Position numbers and translations under genes: made by a program. From CAZQVA01 sp964596685 (lineage in GTDB: Bacteria > Chlamydiota > Chlamydiia > Chlamydiales > VFKH01): a stretch of DNA of 64,000 nt. The notes below the pieces were generated by a model, which saw only the letters and a list, made by a program, of their open reading frames with translations, had not been told where the DNA came from and made no database searches. The number at the start of each line of letters is the position of its first letter. Within the stretch, counting starts at the first letter, position 1. Of this stretch, positions 42,377 to 51,524 are shown in pieces. The stretch covers positions 14,820-78,819 of the forward strand of contig CAZQVA010000007.1 of assembly GCA_964596685.1 (NCBI GenBank), in the 5' to 3' direction.

Positions 42377-43006
42377 CTAACAGTGCAATTTCTTCCACAA
42401 CCATCTGCTCCATCGATACTGCTGGTAAAACTTTTTGTATTCATCCTCTAAGTGCACTCTCAAGACAGAAGTTGTTTGTAAAAGCCCATGAACGTGATCC
42501 CCTCCTATGCAGCGAAAAGCCTGTGATTTATGCCACCTAAACCACCATTTGAGCAAAGGATCCTTCAATTTATCAATGTCATGAGGCTGCAGTATAGCGT
42601 CAAATGTGAGCAGGCTGCGCGGTAGGCGATAGTTTGCAAGCCGCCCTTCTTCATAAACACTCCCCTCTCCTGTCGCCTGAATGTCAGTATAATAAAAAAT
42701 ATAAGGGCTTAGATGGCGCTCTGTAATAGAAAGGCGCGCTCGATTGAACTGCACTACATGCAGGATCCAAATACATTCCCATCCGATGCTGCGATAGTCG
42801 GCAATACGAGAAATCGCCTCCTTAACGGAAAGAGGCGAGCATTGCACTTCAAAAACTACGCGCCATTCAGGAACAGCAACATCAGCAATGCGACCAATTT
42901 CAGGAAAACGCCTCTCTAAAATTGCTTCAGGGATGTGACTGAGTAAGTGATTTTGCACCTGTTGATGCTCTAGTGATTTTGTTAAATGGCTCAAGATCTC
43001 GCTCAA
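42377..43006 (-). CDS. CoiA-like competence/nuclease-domain protein
   Basis: 209-residue protein resembling the CoiA competence protein family. The core GRIADVAVPEWRVVFEVQCSPLSVKEA carries the restriction-endonuclease-like D...ExQ arrangement. It is followed by a YRSIGWECIWIL stretch and an aromatic basic C-terminus. In Gram-positive bacteria CoiA is needed for processing incoming DNA; the role here is inferred only. The gene is divergent from rpoD. Confidence 0.7.
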   Translation of the reverse strand: MSEILSHLTKSLEHQQVQNHLLSHIPEAILERRFPEIGRIADVAVPEWRVVFEVQCSPLSVKEAISRIADYRSIGWECIWILHVVQFNRARLSITERHLSPYIFYYTDIQATGEGSVYEEGRLANYRLPRSLLTFDAILQPHDIDKLKDPLLKWWFRWHKSQAFRCIGGDHVHGLLQTTSVLRVHLEDEYKKFYQQYRWSRWLWKKLHC

Positions 43007-43131
43007 TCAAATCCGGGAAAAATATTATTTGCAACCATTGCGAATGAGCGTTATACTCCTAACAGGAGTTTTTTCACCTGTAATTTGTACACACTCGTCT
43101 CTAATCCCTCAACTTTTGGGTGCAAGCAAAA

Positions 43132-44796
43132 ATGGCACAAACAGAAACAACTGAGATTCTTGATGCTCAGATTGAGCAAAAAGTTGAAGAACTTTTAGCC
43201 ATTTCAAAAGAGCAGGGGTATATTACCTATGAGGAGATCAACGATCTACTCCCCCTCACTTTTGATACTCCTGAAATTCTCGATGCTGTCCTCATCCAGC
43301 TCATTGGCATGGATGTCCAAATCCTCAATTTGGCAGATGTCGAAAAACAAAAAGAGCGCACAAAAGAGGCGAAAGAAGCCGAAACCTATCGCCGTGCAGA
43401 AGGTGCTGCCGACGACCCTGTACGCATGTATCTCAAGGAGATGGGGTCCGTTCCTCTACTCTCGCGTGAAGAAGAAGTCGAAATCTCCAAACGGATTGAG
43501 AAGGCACAAGTTCAGATTGAAAGCATCTTGATGCGCTTTCGCTATGCTGTAAGAGAAGCCACTTCCATTGGTCAATTTCTAGTTGCAGGGAAGGATCGTT
43601 TTGACAAGATCATTGCTGAAAAAGAACTGGACGATAAGCCGCTCTTTATCAAGATGCTACCTCGCCTATGTCAGCTGTTAAAAGATGAAGATCGCACCTT
43701 TGAATCGCTCTATCTGCTTGCGCAAAACCCAAATAACAAACCCGAAGAAGTCGAAAAGATTCAACAGGATCTTGAAAAATGCCGCATCCGTACTCAAGGG
43801 TATTTAAGACGGTTTCATTTCCGTCATAATATCATTGAAGACTTCGGTGAAGTCATCTCACGTGCTTATGAGCGATTTTTACATTTAGAGAAAGAGATTC
43901 AAGAGTTGATCCCTCGCGCTGAGAAAAATAAATTCGCAGCGGCCAAGCTCCATGCAGCAAAACGCAAACTCGCCAAGCGAGAGATTGCAGCTGGAAGAAG
44001 CTTAGAAGACTTTAAGAAAGATGTGCGCATGCTCCAGCGTTGGATTGATAAGAGCCAAGAAGCAAAACGCGAGATGGTTAAATCCAACCTGCGCCTCGTC
44101 ATTTCCATTGCTAAAAAATATACCAATCGCGGTCTTTCCTTCCTTGACTTGATTCAAGAAGGTAACATGGGGTTAATGAAAGCAGTAGAAAAATTTGAAT
44201 ACCGTCGCGGCTATAAATTTTCTACTTACGCTACCTGGTGGATTCGTCAAGCGATTACACGAGCTATCGCCGATCAAGCTAGAACGATTCGCATCCCTGT
44301 GCATATGATTGAGACCATCAATAAAGTGCTACGCGGTGCAAAAAAATTAATGATGGAAACGGGACGTGAGCCGACACCCGAGGAATTGGCCGTTGAGTTA
44401 GGCCTGACGCCTGAACGCGTACGAGAAATTTATAAAATCGCGCAGCATCCTATCTCATTACAAGCAGAAGTAGGCGACGGCGGTGAGAGCCAATTTGGAG
44501 ATTTTCTCGAAGATACCGGCGTAGAATCCCCTTCAGAAGCAACGGGGTATGCAATCTTAAAGGATAAAATGGGTGAGGTCCTCTCCACCCTCACTGACAG
44601 AGAGCGCACTGTTTTAATTCAGCGCTTTGGACTCCTTGACGGCAAACCCAAGACCCTTGAAGAGGTCGGCCTTGAATTTAACGTCACTCGTGAACGTATT
44701 AGACAAATTGAAGCGAAGGGCTTGCGCAAAATGCGACACCCGACACGTTCTAAGCAATTAAAGGCCTTTTTAGATTTAATGGAAGGCGAAAGTTAA
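43132..44796 (+). CDS. rpoD: RNA polymerase major sigma factor (sigma-66/RpoD)
   Basis: Primary sigma factor of about 554 residues. The start is taken as ATG 43132; GTG at 43120 would add four residues. Region 1.1 is present (ISKEQGYITYEEINDLLP). Region 2 reads DLIQEGNMGLMKAVEKFEYR, then the -10-binding stretch TYATWWIRQAITRAI. Region 4 has the helix-turn-helix VTRERIRQIEAKGLRKMRHP. The length matches the chlamydial sigma-66 type. Confidence 0.96.
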   Translation: MAQTETTEILDAQIEQKVEELLAISKEQGYITYEEINDLLPLTFDTPEILDAVLIQLIGMDVQILNLADVEKQKERTKEAKEAETYRRAEGAADDPVRMYLKEMGSVPLLSREEEVEISKRIEKAQVQIESILMRFRYAVREATSIGQFLVAGKDRFDKIIAEKELDDKPLFIKMLPRLCQLLKDEDRTFESLYLLAQNPNNKPEEVEKIQQDLEKCRIRTQGYLRRFHFRHNIIEDFGEVISRAYERFLHLEKEIQELIPRAEKNKFAAAKLHAAKRKLAKREIAAGRSLEDFKKDVRMLQRWIDKSQEAKREMVKSNLRLVISIAKKYTNRGLSFLDLIQEGNMGLMKAVEKFEYRRGYKFSTYATWWIRQAITRAIADQARTIRIPVHMIETINKVLRGAKKLMMETGREPTPEELAVELGLTPERVREIYKIAQHPISLQAEVGDGGESQFGDFLEDTGVESPSEATGYAILKDKMGEVLSTLTDRERTVLIQRFGLLDGKPKTLEEVGLEFNVTRERIRQIEAKGLRKMRHPTRSKQLKAFLDLMEGES

Positions 44797-44846
44797 CAGC
44801 CCCTTATCTTTTCACAGATTTTAGTTTTACTTATAGGTAGATTGTC

Positions 44847-45614
44847 ATGCAGGCAGCATTGAAGACCATATTAGCTATCCAAGAACTCGACATGAAAATG
44901 ATTCGCTTAATGCGCGTCAAAAATGATCGCAAGCGTGAAAATGAGCAAATGCAGCACGCACAGAAGGAACTCTGCGAAAATACAGCGCGTCAAGAAGCCA
45001 ATCTTTTGCAGATTAAAAAAAATATGCGCATCCTTGAGACACAAGTCAATGAGGTATCAGCGCGTATCGAACAACTCGAAAAAAAGCAAAACAGCTTGAA
45101 AAAAGTTGAAGAATTTGCGGCAATCGGTCAAGAAATCACTGCTGCAAATCGCGAAAAAGCACATCTTGAGCAACAGTTAAGTGATTTGACTGATCAGTCC
45201 ATCTTTGAAGAAGAACAAGTAAAACAGAAAAAATCTTCGCTCGTTGAAGTGCAAGCACAACATGCTCAAACAGCAGAAGAAATCCATTCTAGTATTATTT
45301 CCATCAATGAAGAAGGGCAGGTCCTCCTGAATGAGCGTCAAGAATTGGCAAAAGAGGCTGATGCAGAACTACTTGCCATCTACGAACGCTTATTGCAGAA
45401 TAAAAAAGATCGCGTTATCGTGCCAATTGAAAACCGCACTTGCAGTGGTTGTCATATTTTATTGACAGCGCAACATGAAAACTTGGTTCGTCGCGGCGAA
45501 CGCCCTGTTTTCTGCGAACACTGTTCCCGCATGAACTACTGGCAAGATGCGGATAGCGATCTCACTGTTGCAGGACCTAAAAAACGCAAGCGTCGTTCTC
45601 CTTCTGCAGCGTGA
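44847..45614 (+). CDS. cdsZ: CdsZ/CT398-like coiled-coil zinc-ribbon protein
   Basis: 255-residue protein. Residues about 1-180 form a long coiled coil (KKNMRILETQVNEVSARIEQ). A C4 zinc ribbon follows (CSGC near residue 200 and CEHC near 224). This layout is that of chlamydial CT398/CdsZ (DUF164), reported in Chlamydia to bind sigma-54 and type III secretion components. Assignment is by architecture; the role is inherited from the Chlamydia work. It follows rpoD after 50 bp and precedes sppA. Confidence 0.78.
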   Translation: MQAALKTILAIQELDMKMIRLMRVKNDRKRENEQMQHAQKELCENTARQEANLLQIKKNMRILETQVNEVSARIEQLEKKQNSLKKVEEFAAIGQEITAANREKAHLEQQLSDLTDQSIFEEEQVKQKKSSLVEVQAQHAQTAEEIHSSIISINEEGQVLLNERQELAKEADAELLAIYERLLQNKKDRVIVPIENRTCSGCHILLTAQHENLVRRGERPVFCEHCSRMNYWQDADSDLTVAGPKKRKRRSPSAA

Positions 45615-45643
45615 TCTTGTTCAACGTGAGTTAAGGATGGATT

Positions 45644-46666
45644 ATGTTCAAGACTGCCTTGAGGGCGTTATTTAGCACATTATTTGGTGTCATTGGTTTA
45701 GGTATCGGTATTGTAGTCATCGTTTGGTTTATTGCCTGGATGAGTGCAAATGATCCTCGTGCTCACATTCTAGAGCGCTATGATTATGAAATTGTTGCTA
45801 ACCCTGCAGGGCAGCGCATCCAATTAGATAGTGATTCGTCTGTTATTTTACAATTACCCATTCATGGTGTAATTGGAGTAGACGTGCGCAGCTGCCAAAT
45901 CGAAGAAATTCTCCTCCAATCTCGTGAAGGTGAGTTTGAAAAAAATCGAGTCAAAGCAATTTTGCTCACCATCAATTCTCCAGGTGGCACTGTCTTTGAT
46001 ACCGATACAATTTACCGCGCCATTTTAGAATATAAAAAACAGTATAACACCCCTGTTTACGCCTATGTTGATGGGCTTTGTGCCTCGGGGGGAATGTATA
46101 TCGCCTCCGCTGCAGATAAAATTTATGCCACAGACGTCAGCATCATTGGTTCTGTCGGTGTAATCGCCAATTACTTTAATGTACATCAATTATTTGAAAA
46201 ATTGGGCGTTGATTCACTCACCCTAACTGCAGGGAAGGACAAAGATACCCTCAATCCTTTCAGACAGTGGAAGCCGGATGAAGATGCTCATATGAAAGAG
46301 ATTTTTGGTCAGATGTATGACCGCTTTCTTCATATCGTTTCTTCAGCACGCCCCAAACTCACTGAAACTTTGCTGCGCGATACATATGGAGCCCGCATTT
46401 ATTCAGCGGAACAGGCGAAAGAATATGGCTATATTGATGCGCTGACAGCAAATAAATCCTCTGTAATTACTGAATTAGCACGTGAAGCGCGTATTCCGGT
46501 TAATCACCCTTATCAAATCGTGCAATTTAAGAAGAGCAGTTTTTTGAGCAATTTTAACGAATGCCAGGAAGCAATTTTTAAAGGCAAGGTCATTCACACA
46601 GTTGAATTACCAGGTCAATTCCATATGGAACTTTTGAATAAACCTCTCTACCTCTATACAAATTAA
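45644..46666 (+). CDS. sppA: signal peptide peptidase SppA-like S49 protease
   Basis: Membrane-anchored serine protease of 340 residues. It has one N-terminal helix (GVIGLGIGIVVIVWFIAWM), then the S49 core with the nucleophile in GLCASGGMYIASAADKI and the general base in LTLTAGKDKDTLNPF, with GSVGVIANYFNV between. AAGGATGG precedes the ATG. In Chlamydia the equivalent gene (sohB-like) lies next to polA, as here. Confidence 0.9.
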   Translation: MFKTALRALFSTLFGVIGLGIGIVVIVWFIAWMSANDPRAHILERYDYEIVANPAGQRIQLDSDSSVILQLPIHGVIGVDVRSCQIEEILLQSREGEFEKNRVKAILLTINSPGGTVFDTDTIYRAILEYKKQYNTPVYAYVDGLCASGGMYIASAADKIYATDVSIIGSVGVIANYFNVHQLFEKLGVDSLTLTAGKDKDTLNPFRQWKPDEDAHMKEIFGQMYDRFLHIVSSARPKLTETLLRDTYGARIYSAEQAKEYGYIDALTANKSSVITELAREARIPVNHPYQIVQFKKSSFLSNFNECQEAIFKGKVIHTVELPGQFHMELLNKPLYLYTN

Positions 46667-46687
46667 ATCGAGCACACAGTAGACTTC

Positions 46688-46760
46688 AGACTTCTTTTGA
46701 AAGCATCTTTGTTGTTAAAATTGCACTTTTTAGCATCAAAGACAATTTCGAAAGAAGTCT
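46688..46760. repeat. R4 palindromic element, short copy
   Basis: A 73-bp copy bounded by AGACTTCTTTTGAAAG and complement, sitting between sppA and polA. It has an internally shortened middle compared with the 160-bp copy. No target duplication is evident here. Confidence 0.6.
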
Positions 46761-46821
46761 GGTAAGAAGATATTTCTTTTCGACAGAAAGTTCAACTGTT
46801 GCTTTCCCTCTGGAGTTTTTA

Positions 46822-49224
46822 GTGCCCCTCTACCTCTTTGATCTTTCTAGCATTCTCTTCCGCTCTTATTATGCTCTTCCCCCTATGAAAAATCATGCGG
46901 GTGAATCGACACACGCCTTATTCGGTTTTGTCCGCTTCATGCTCAAATTTCTTAAAGATTACTCCCCCTCTCACATGGCTGTGTTATGTGATGGACCCAA
47001 TCATAAACAAAAGCGGACTGAGATCTTTACAGACTATAAAGCGACAAGGGAAAAAGCCCCGGAAGATTTAGGCCATCAAATTGAATGGGCAAAAGATTTT
47101 TGTACCATGATGGGAATCCCCTTTTTAAGTGTTCCCCATGCAGAAGCAGATGATCTGGCTGCAAGCGTTACCCGCTTTGCGTTAGAGCAAAAGTGGGATG
47201 TCGTACTATGCACGAGTGATAAAGACTGGTGGCAGCTTTTAGGGCCCCATGTCAAAGGACTCAAAGAAGGCAAATGGGTCACTGTCAAAGATGTTGAAGA
47301 GCAATTTGGTGTTAAAATCGATCAACTTGGTGATGCCTTAGCAATCATTGGAGATGCAAGTGATCATATCCCAGGTGTCACAGGTTTTGGCCCCAAAAAA
47401 ACAGCGCGCTTTTTGCAAGATTATCCCTCTCTCGACGCCTTTTTTAAAGACCCCTCAAACACAAAATATGAAGCCATTTTTGCCGCTAAAGAGTTACTTC
47501 AGCGGAATCAACGCTTGATCCGCCTTGATGAAACCGTCAAAATCCCTCATGATCCTGCGTTCTACGAAAAGGCCTCCTCTGATGAGTCATCACTACAAGA
47601 ATTCTATCAACGCATGGATTTCAAGGCACTTTATCACAAAACCCCCTCTCACTCCGACATTAAGCCTCTTCCCAACAGCTCTCATCCATTTTCTCCCCAA
47701 AAAACAACAACCTATTCTATTGCGCTCAATCATGTCGAAGGGATCATCGTCGCCGATCATGAGCATCAATGGCATCTCAAGTGGAAAGAAGTCAAAGATA
47801 TTGAATGGGCACACACCCAAGCTATTGGACAAGATGTTAAAAAGATCATAGAAGCCTTTTTTGATCATGCTATCCCCTCTCTTCCCCTTTTCATCTTTGA
47901 TCTTTCAATTGCTGAATACCTCCTTGACCCTGAGGGCATCAATAAAAAACGAATTTCCACCATTGAAGAGATCGCTCAACGAAAAAATGATTTGGAGACT
48001 GCTTTAAAGGAAGCGCATTTACTACTGTGGTTACAACAAGTTGAACTACCTTTAAGCCTTGTACTAGCTAAAATGCATCACAGGGGTATTTATCTCGATA
48101 CTCAAGTCCTATTTGAGCAAAAAAAAATCCTACAAGAACAACTACACTCTCTACAAAATCGCATCTTTGCTGCTACAGGAGAGGCGATTAACCTCAATTC
48201 TCCGAAACAACTTGGCACGCTTCTTTTCGAAACTCTTAAACTTGCAGGTGGCAAGAAAACACGTACGGGACAGTACTCAACTGATAATGACACTTTAATA
48301 GAATTGCAGGGTAGCCATCCCGTTGTAGAACTTATCATTGAGTATCGCACATTAGAAAAACTACGTTCTACTTATGTGGATGCACTACTCGCTCTAGTTA
48401 ATGAGGATGCTCCTCGCATTCATTGTTCTTTTGAGCAGTGTGTCACCGCCACAGGTCGTCTTTCCTGCCAAAACCCCAACCTTCAGAATATTCCTCCTTC
48501 CATTAGAAAAGCATTTCGACCTGAAAAAACAGGATGGCATTTTCTTGCTGCAGATTACTCTCAAATTGAATTGCGCCTGCTTGCTCACTATAGCCGTGAT
48601 GAACAAATGTGTGAGGCGTTTTCAAAAGGATTAGATATCCACCGCTATACCGCTAGCTTGATTTTTGACGTCCCCCTTGAAAAAGTACAGGCGGAACAAC
48701 GAGCCATTGCAAAAACAGTGAATTTCGGCATTCTCTATGGCCAAACCCCTTTTGGACTTTCTAAAGTCATCCGCATTTCTCCTGCGAAGGCAAAAGAATT
48801 TATCGATGCCTACTTCAAACGTTATCCTCAAGTAACAAATTATCTTGAAAAAGTGAAAGAAGAGGCGCGTAAAAGTGGAAAAATCTATACAGAAGCCGGT
48901 CGATGGCGTTTTGTTCCTGGGATCACCAGCCAAAATTCCCTGTTGCGTCAGGCAGCAGAAAGAATCGCTTTAAATACTCCCTTACAAGGTTTTGCTGCGG
49001 ATTTAATTAAAATCGCCATGCTGCGCATTGATGAACAACTCCCCCACTTCCCTCACTGCACACTATTATTGCAAATTCATGATGAATTGCTCTTTGAAGG
49101 CCCTGAAAAGGAAATACAAAAACTGGCCCCCGTTGTAAAAAGAATAATGGAAGAGGTATGGCCTCCATTATCAGTACCTTTAGATGTTCACATTGCAATT
49201 GGAGAAAATTGGCAAGAGTGTTAG
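46822..49224 (+). CDS. polA: DNA polymerase I
   Basis: 800 residues from a GTG start (46822) preceded by TGGAG. The N-terminal 5'-3' exonuclease/FEN domain is intact (LCTSDKDWWQLL; VTGFGPKKTARFLQDYPSL). The 3'-5' exonuclease region (about residues 290-400) lacks the DTET-type motif and is reduced to a GQDVKKIIEAFF and FIFDLSIAEYLLDP scaffold, so proofreading is probably lost. The polymerase motifs are present: DYSQIELRLLAHY (A), RAIAKTVNFGILYGQ (B) and QIHDELLFE (C). Confidence 0.95.
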   Translation: MPLYLFDLSSILFRSYYALPPMKNHAGESTHALFGFVRFMLKFLKDYSPSHMAVLCDGPNHKQKRTEIFTDYKATREKAPEDLGHQIEWAKDFCTMMGIPFLSVPHAEADDLAASVTRFALEQKWDVVLCTSDKDWWQLLGPHVKGLKEGKWVTVKDVEEQFGVKIDQLGDALAIIGDASDHIPGVTGFGPKKTARFLQDYPSLDAFFKDPSNTKYEAIFAAKELLQRNQRLIRLDETVKIPHDPAFYEKASSDESSLQEFYQRMDFKALYHKTPSHSDIKPLPNSSHPFSPQKTTTYSIALNHVEGIIVADHEHQWHLKWKEVKDIEWAHTQAIGQDVKKIIEAFFDHAIPSLPLFIFDLSIAEYLLDPEGINKKRISTIEEIAQRKNDLETALKEAHLLLWLQQVELPLSLVLAKMHHRGIYLDTQVLFEQKKILQEQLHSLQNRIFAATGEAINLNSPKQLGTLLFETLKLAGGKKTRTGQYSTDNDTLIELQGSHPVVELIIEYRTLEKLRSTYVDALLALVNEDAPRIHCSFEQCVTATGRLSCQNPNLQNIPPSIRKAFRPEKTGWHFLAADYSQIELRLLAHYSRDEQMCEAFSKGLDIHRYTASLIFDVPLEKVQAEQRAIAKTVNFGILYGQTPFGLSKVIRISPAKAKEFIDAYFKRYPQVTNYLEKVKEEARKSGKIYTEAGRWRFVPGITSQNSLLRQAAERIALNTPLQGFAADLIKIAMLRIDEQLPHFPHCTLLLQIHDELLFEGPEKEIQKLAPVVKRIMEEVWPPLSVPLDVHIAIGENWQEC

Positions 49225-49802
49225 AATCGAAAAAGATAGCAGTTACTGGTAGCATCGGCTGTGGAAAATCGACTTTTTGTCGCTTTCTTGAGCAGCAAGG
49301 TGCTTACTACGTGAGTGCAGATGCGATTGTCCATCACATCCTTGACAGTGATCTAGCCGTTCAGCAGAGCATGATTGCTTTGCTTGGGAATGATATCGCC
49401 ATAGAGAACCGCATCGACCGTAAAAAAGTTGCTCATAAGGTTTTTCGAAACTCTCACCTCCTCCAACAACTTGAGACTCTTCTCCATCCGAAAGTCAAAA
49501 AAGTCATTGAAGCAGCTTTTTTAGATGCGAAAAAAAAACACATTCCACTCTTTGTTGCTGAAGTGCCCCTGCTCTTTGAAATTGGAATGGAGCACGCCTT
49601 TGATGTGACTGTACTCGTAACCGCTCCTGAAGAAGAGTGTTTGAAACGCTATCAAGGTACTGAAGAAGATTTTCGTCTCCGTATGAAGCGGCATTGGCCG
49701 CAAGAAAAGAAAAGTCAGCTTGCCGATTGGATCATCGATAATCGCGCTGATATTAGTGAATTAAAAAAGCAATCTGAGACTTTCATAAGATCATTACACT
49801 AA
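49218..49802 (+). CDS. coaE: dephospho-CoA kinase
   Basis: Final step of coenzyme A synthesis. About 194 residues from a probable GTG start at 49218 that overlaps the polA stop; a longer frame from 49158 exists inside polA. P-loop TGSIGCGKST, DAIVHH, and the lid/nucleoside stretch ETLLHPKVKKVIE are visible. The order polA-coaE-rho is the one seen in Chlamydia. Confidence 0.92.
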   Translation: MLESKKIAVTGSIGCGKSTFCRFLEQQGAYYVSADAIVHHILDSDLAVQQSMIALLGNDIAIENRIDRKKVAHKVFRNSHLLQQLETLLHPKVKKVIEAAFLDAKKKHIPLFVAEVPLLFEIGMEHAFDVTVLVTAPEEECLKRYQGTEEDFRLRMKRHWPQEKKSQLADWIIDNRADISELKKQSETFIRSLH

Positions 49803-49853
49803 CCTTATGAAAGGACTCACCAACAAAAACTTAATTGGCACACCTACCCTCTT

Positions 49854-51176
49854 ATGAATGATGAAGAGCTCAATGAGGAGCTAAATAACGCTCCTGACAA
49901 GATCATATCCTCTGGAAATATCATTAAAATTGCCGACCTACAGCGTATGAGCATCGAAGATCTACATGCCTATGCTCGTGCTGGAGGCGTCAAAAATCTT
50001 GGCTCTTTGACAAAGTCGCAAATTGTTTTCGAAATTGTCAAAGTAAAGTCTCATGAACGTGCTGGAGACCTTCTTTACGGCGAAGGCGTTCTTGAAGTTC
50101 TTCCCGATGGATTTGGGTTTTTAAGATCCCCCATGTATAACTACATGCCCTCCGTTGAGGACATCTACGTGTCCCCCGTACAAATTCGTCGTTTTGATTT
50201 GAAAAAGGGCGATACGATTGGCGGCACGATTCGCCCTCCAAAGGATAAAGAGAAATATTTTGCTCTTCTGAAAGTCGATAGTTTAAATGGCAAGGCACCT
50301 GAGCGCTTCAGAGAGCGTACACTCTTTGAAAATCTTACTCCCTTATACCCCAATGAGCGTTTGGTGATGGAAACACACCAAGACTGCTATGCAACACGCG
50401 TGCTTGATCTTGTAACCCCTATCGGTAAAGGACAACGCGGTCTTATCGTCGCTCCACCTCGCTCCGGTAAAACGATGATTTTGCAGAACATGGCCATCGC
50501 CATTGCAAAAAACAATCCTGAAGTTAGTCTCATTGTTCTTCTCATCGATGAGCGTCCTGAAGAAGTCACGGAAATGGTGCGTTTGGTGAAGGGGGAAGTG
50601 ATCGCTTCTACTTTTGATGAGCCACCAGAACGCCACGTACAAGTGGCAGAAATGGTGATTGAAAAGGCGCGCCGTTTGGTAGAATGTGGCCAAGATGTCG
50701 TTATTCTTTTAGATTCTCTCACTCGTTTAGCGCGCGCTTACAACACAGTGCAGCCGCATTCTGGAAAAATTCTAAGTGGTGGTGTCGACGCTAACGCCCT
50801 CCACAAACCAAAAAGATTTTTTGGTGCCGCTCGTAATATCGAGCAAGGTGGTTCCCTAACTATTATCGCATCTGCTCTGATCGAAACTGGATCAAGAATG
50901 GATGAGGTAATCTTTGAAGAATTTAAGGGAACTGGTAATATGGAATTGGTACTTGATCGACGTTTGGCTGATCGCCGCGTTTATCCTGCTATCGATATGA
51001 TCAAGAGTGGAACGCGTCGAGAAGAACAACTCTACCACCCCAGCGAATTGGAGAAGGTTCACCAACTTCGTCAGGCTACGTCAGAGCTCTCACCTATTGA
51101 TGCAATGAACTTACTATTGGGCCGTTTGAAAAAAACGCGCAATAATATCGAGTTTCTTTTATCCATGAAGGATTAA
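49854..51176 (+). CDS. rho: transcription termination factor Rho
   Basis: Hexameric RNA helicase, 440 residues. It has an N-terminal helical Rho_N domain (MSIEDLHAYARAGGV) and a cold-shock RNA-binding domain (YGEGVLEVLPDGFGFLRSP). The ATPase core carries Walker A (APPRSGKTMILQNMA), Walker B (VVILLDSLTRLARAYN) and the Q-loop/R-loop stretch GGSLTIIASALIETGS. An R3 palindrome begins 2 bp after its stop. Confidence 0.97.
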   Translation: MNDEELNEELNNAPDKIISSGNIIKIADLQRMSIEDLHAYARAGGVKNLGSLTKSQIVFEIVKVKSHERAGDLLYGEGVLEVLPDGFGFLRSPMYNYMPSVEDIYVSPVQIRRFDLKKGDTIGGTIRPPKDKEKYFALLKVDSLNGKAPERFRERTLFENLTPLYPNERLVMETHQDCYATRVLDLVTPIGKGQRGLIVAPPRSGKTMILQNMAIAIAKNNPEVSLIVLLIDERPEEVTEMVRLVKGEVIASTFDEPPERHVQVAEMVIEKARRLVECGQDVVILLDSLTRLARAYNTVQPHSGKILSGGVDANALHKPKRFFGAARNIEQGGSLTIIASALIETGSRMDEVIFEEFKGTGNMELVLDRRLADRRVYPAIDMIKSGTRREEQLYHPSELEKVHQLRQATSELSPIDAMNLLLGRLKKTRNNIEFLLSMKD

Positions 51177-51178
51177 AA

Positions 51179-51344
51179 ACTGGACTTTAGGCGAAATCTA
51201 ATATTTTTAAAGCGGTAGCTCCAGGGCGTATTTAAGGCGTGGTATCATCTGTGCATGGCTTTAGCTATCCGCAATGGCGCACCTCCTGAAAGATGCTTTA
51301 AAGCTATCCCTAATAAAACCGCTAGATTTTGTCTAAAGTCTAGT
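51179..51344. repeat. R3 palindromic repeat, copy 2 (after rho)
   Basis: About 166 bp bounded by ACTGGACTTTAGG and complement. It begins 2 bp after the rho stop. The internal arm sequence (AAAGCGGTAGCTCCAG) matches copy 1 at 6026. It would fold into a long hairpin and could serve in 3' end formation of the rho mRNA. Confidence 0.7.
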
Positions 51345-51389
51345 AACAACCCGCCCTTTTAAAATCTCTTTGAAGGGGCACCCAGAGCT

Positions 51390-51430
51390 AAGGCCGGATG
51401 CAAATTAGGTAACCTTCCGGCCTTCTTTAT
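51390..51430 (+). terminator. rho-independent terminator downstream of rho
   Basis: The stem AAGGCCGGA/TCCGGCCTT (51390-51398 with 51416-51424) is followed by the T-rich CTTTATTTT. It lies about 215 bp past the rho stop, after the R3 element. The rest of this 348-base gap before the next gene holds no recognisable gene. Confidence 0.75.
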
Positions 51431-51524
51431 TTTCCAGTGACTTCTTATTGTTCAAAATTGGTATCCGCGCTAGTATTTTAGCGTGTTATTTACCCCTTCC
51501 TTTTGTGGACCATAAGAGCCAATC

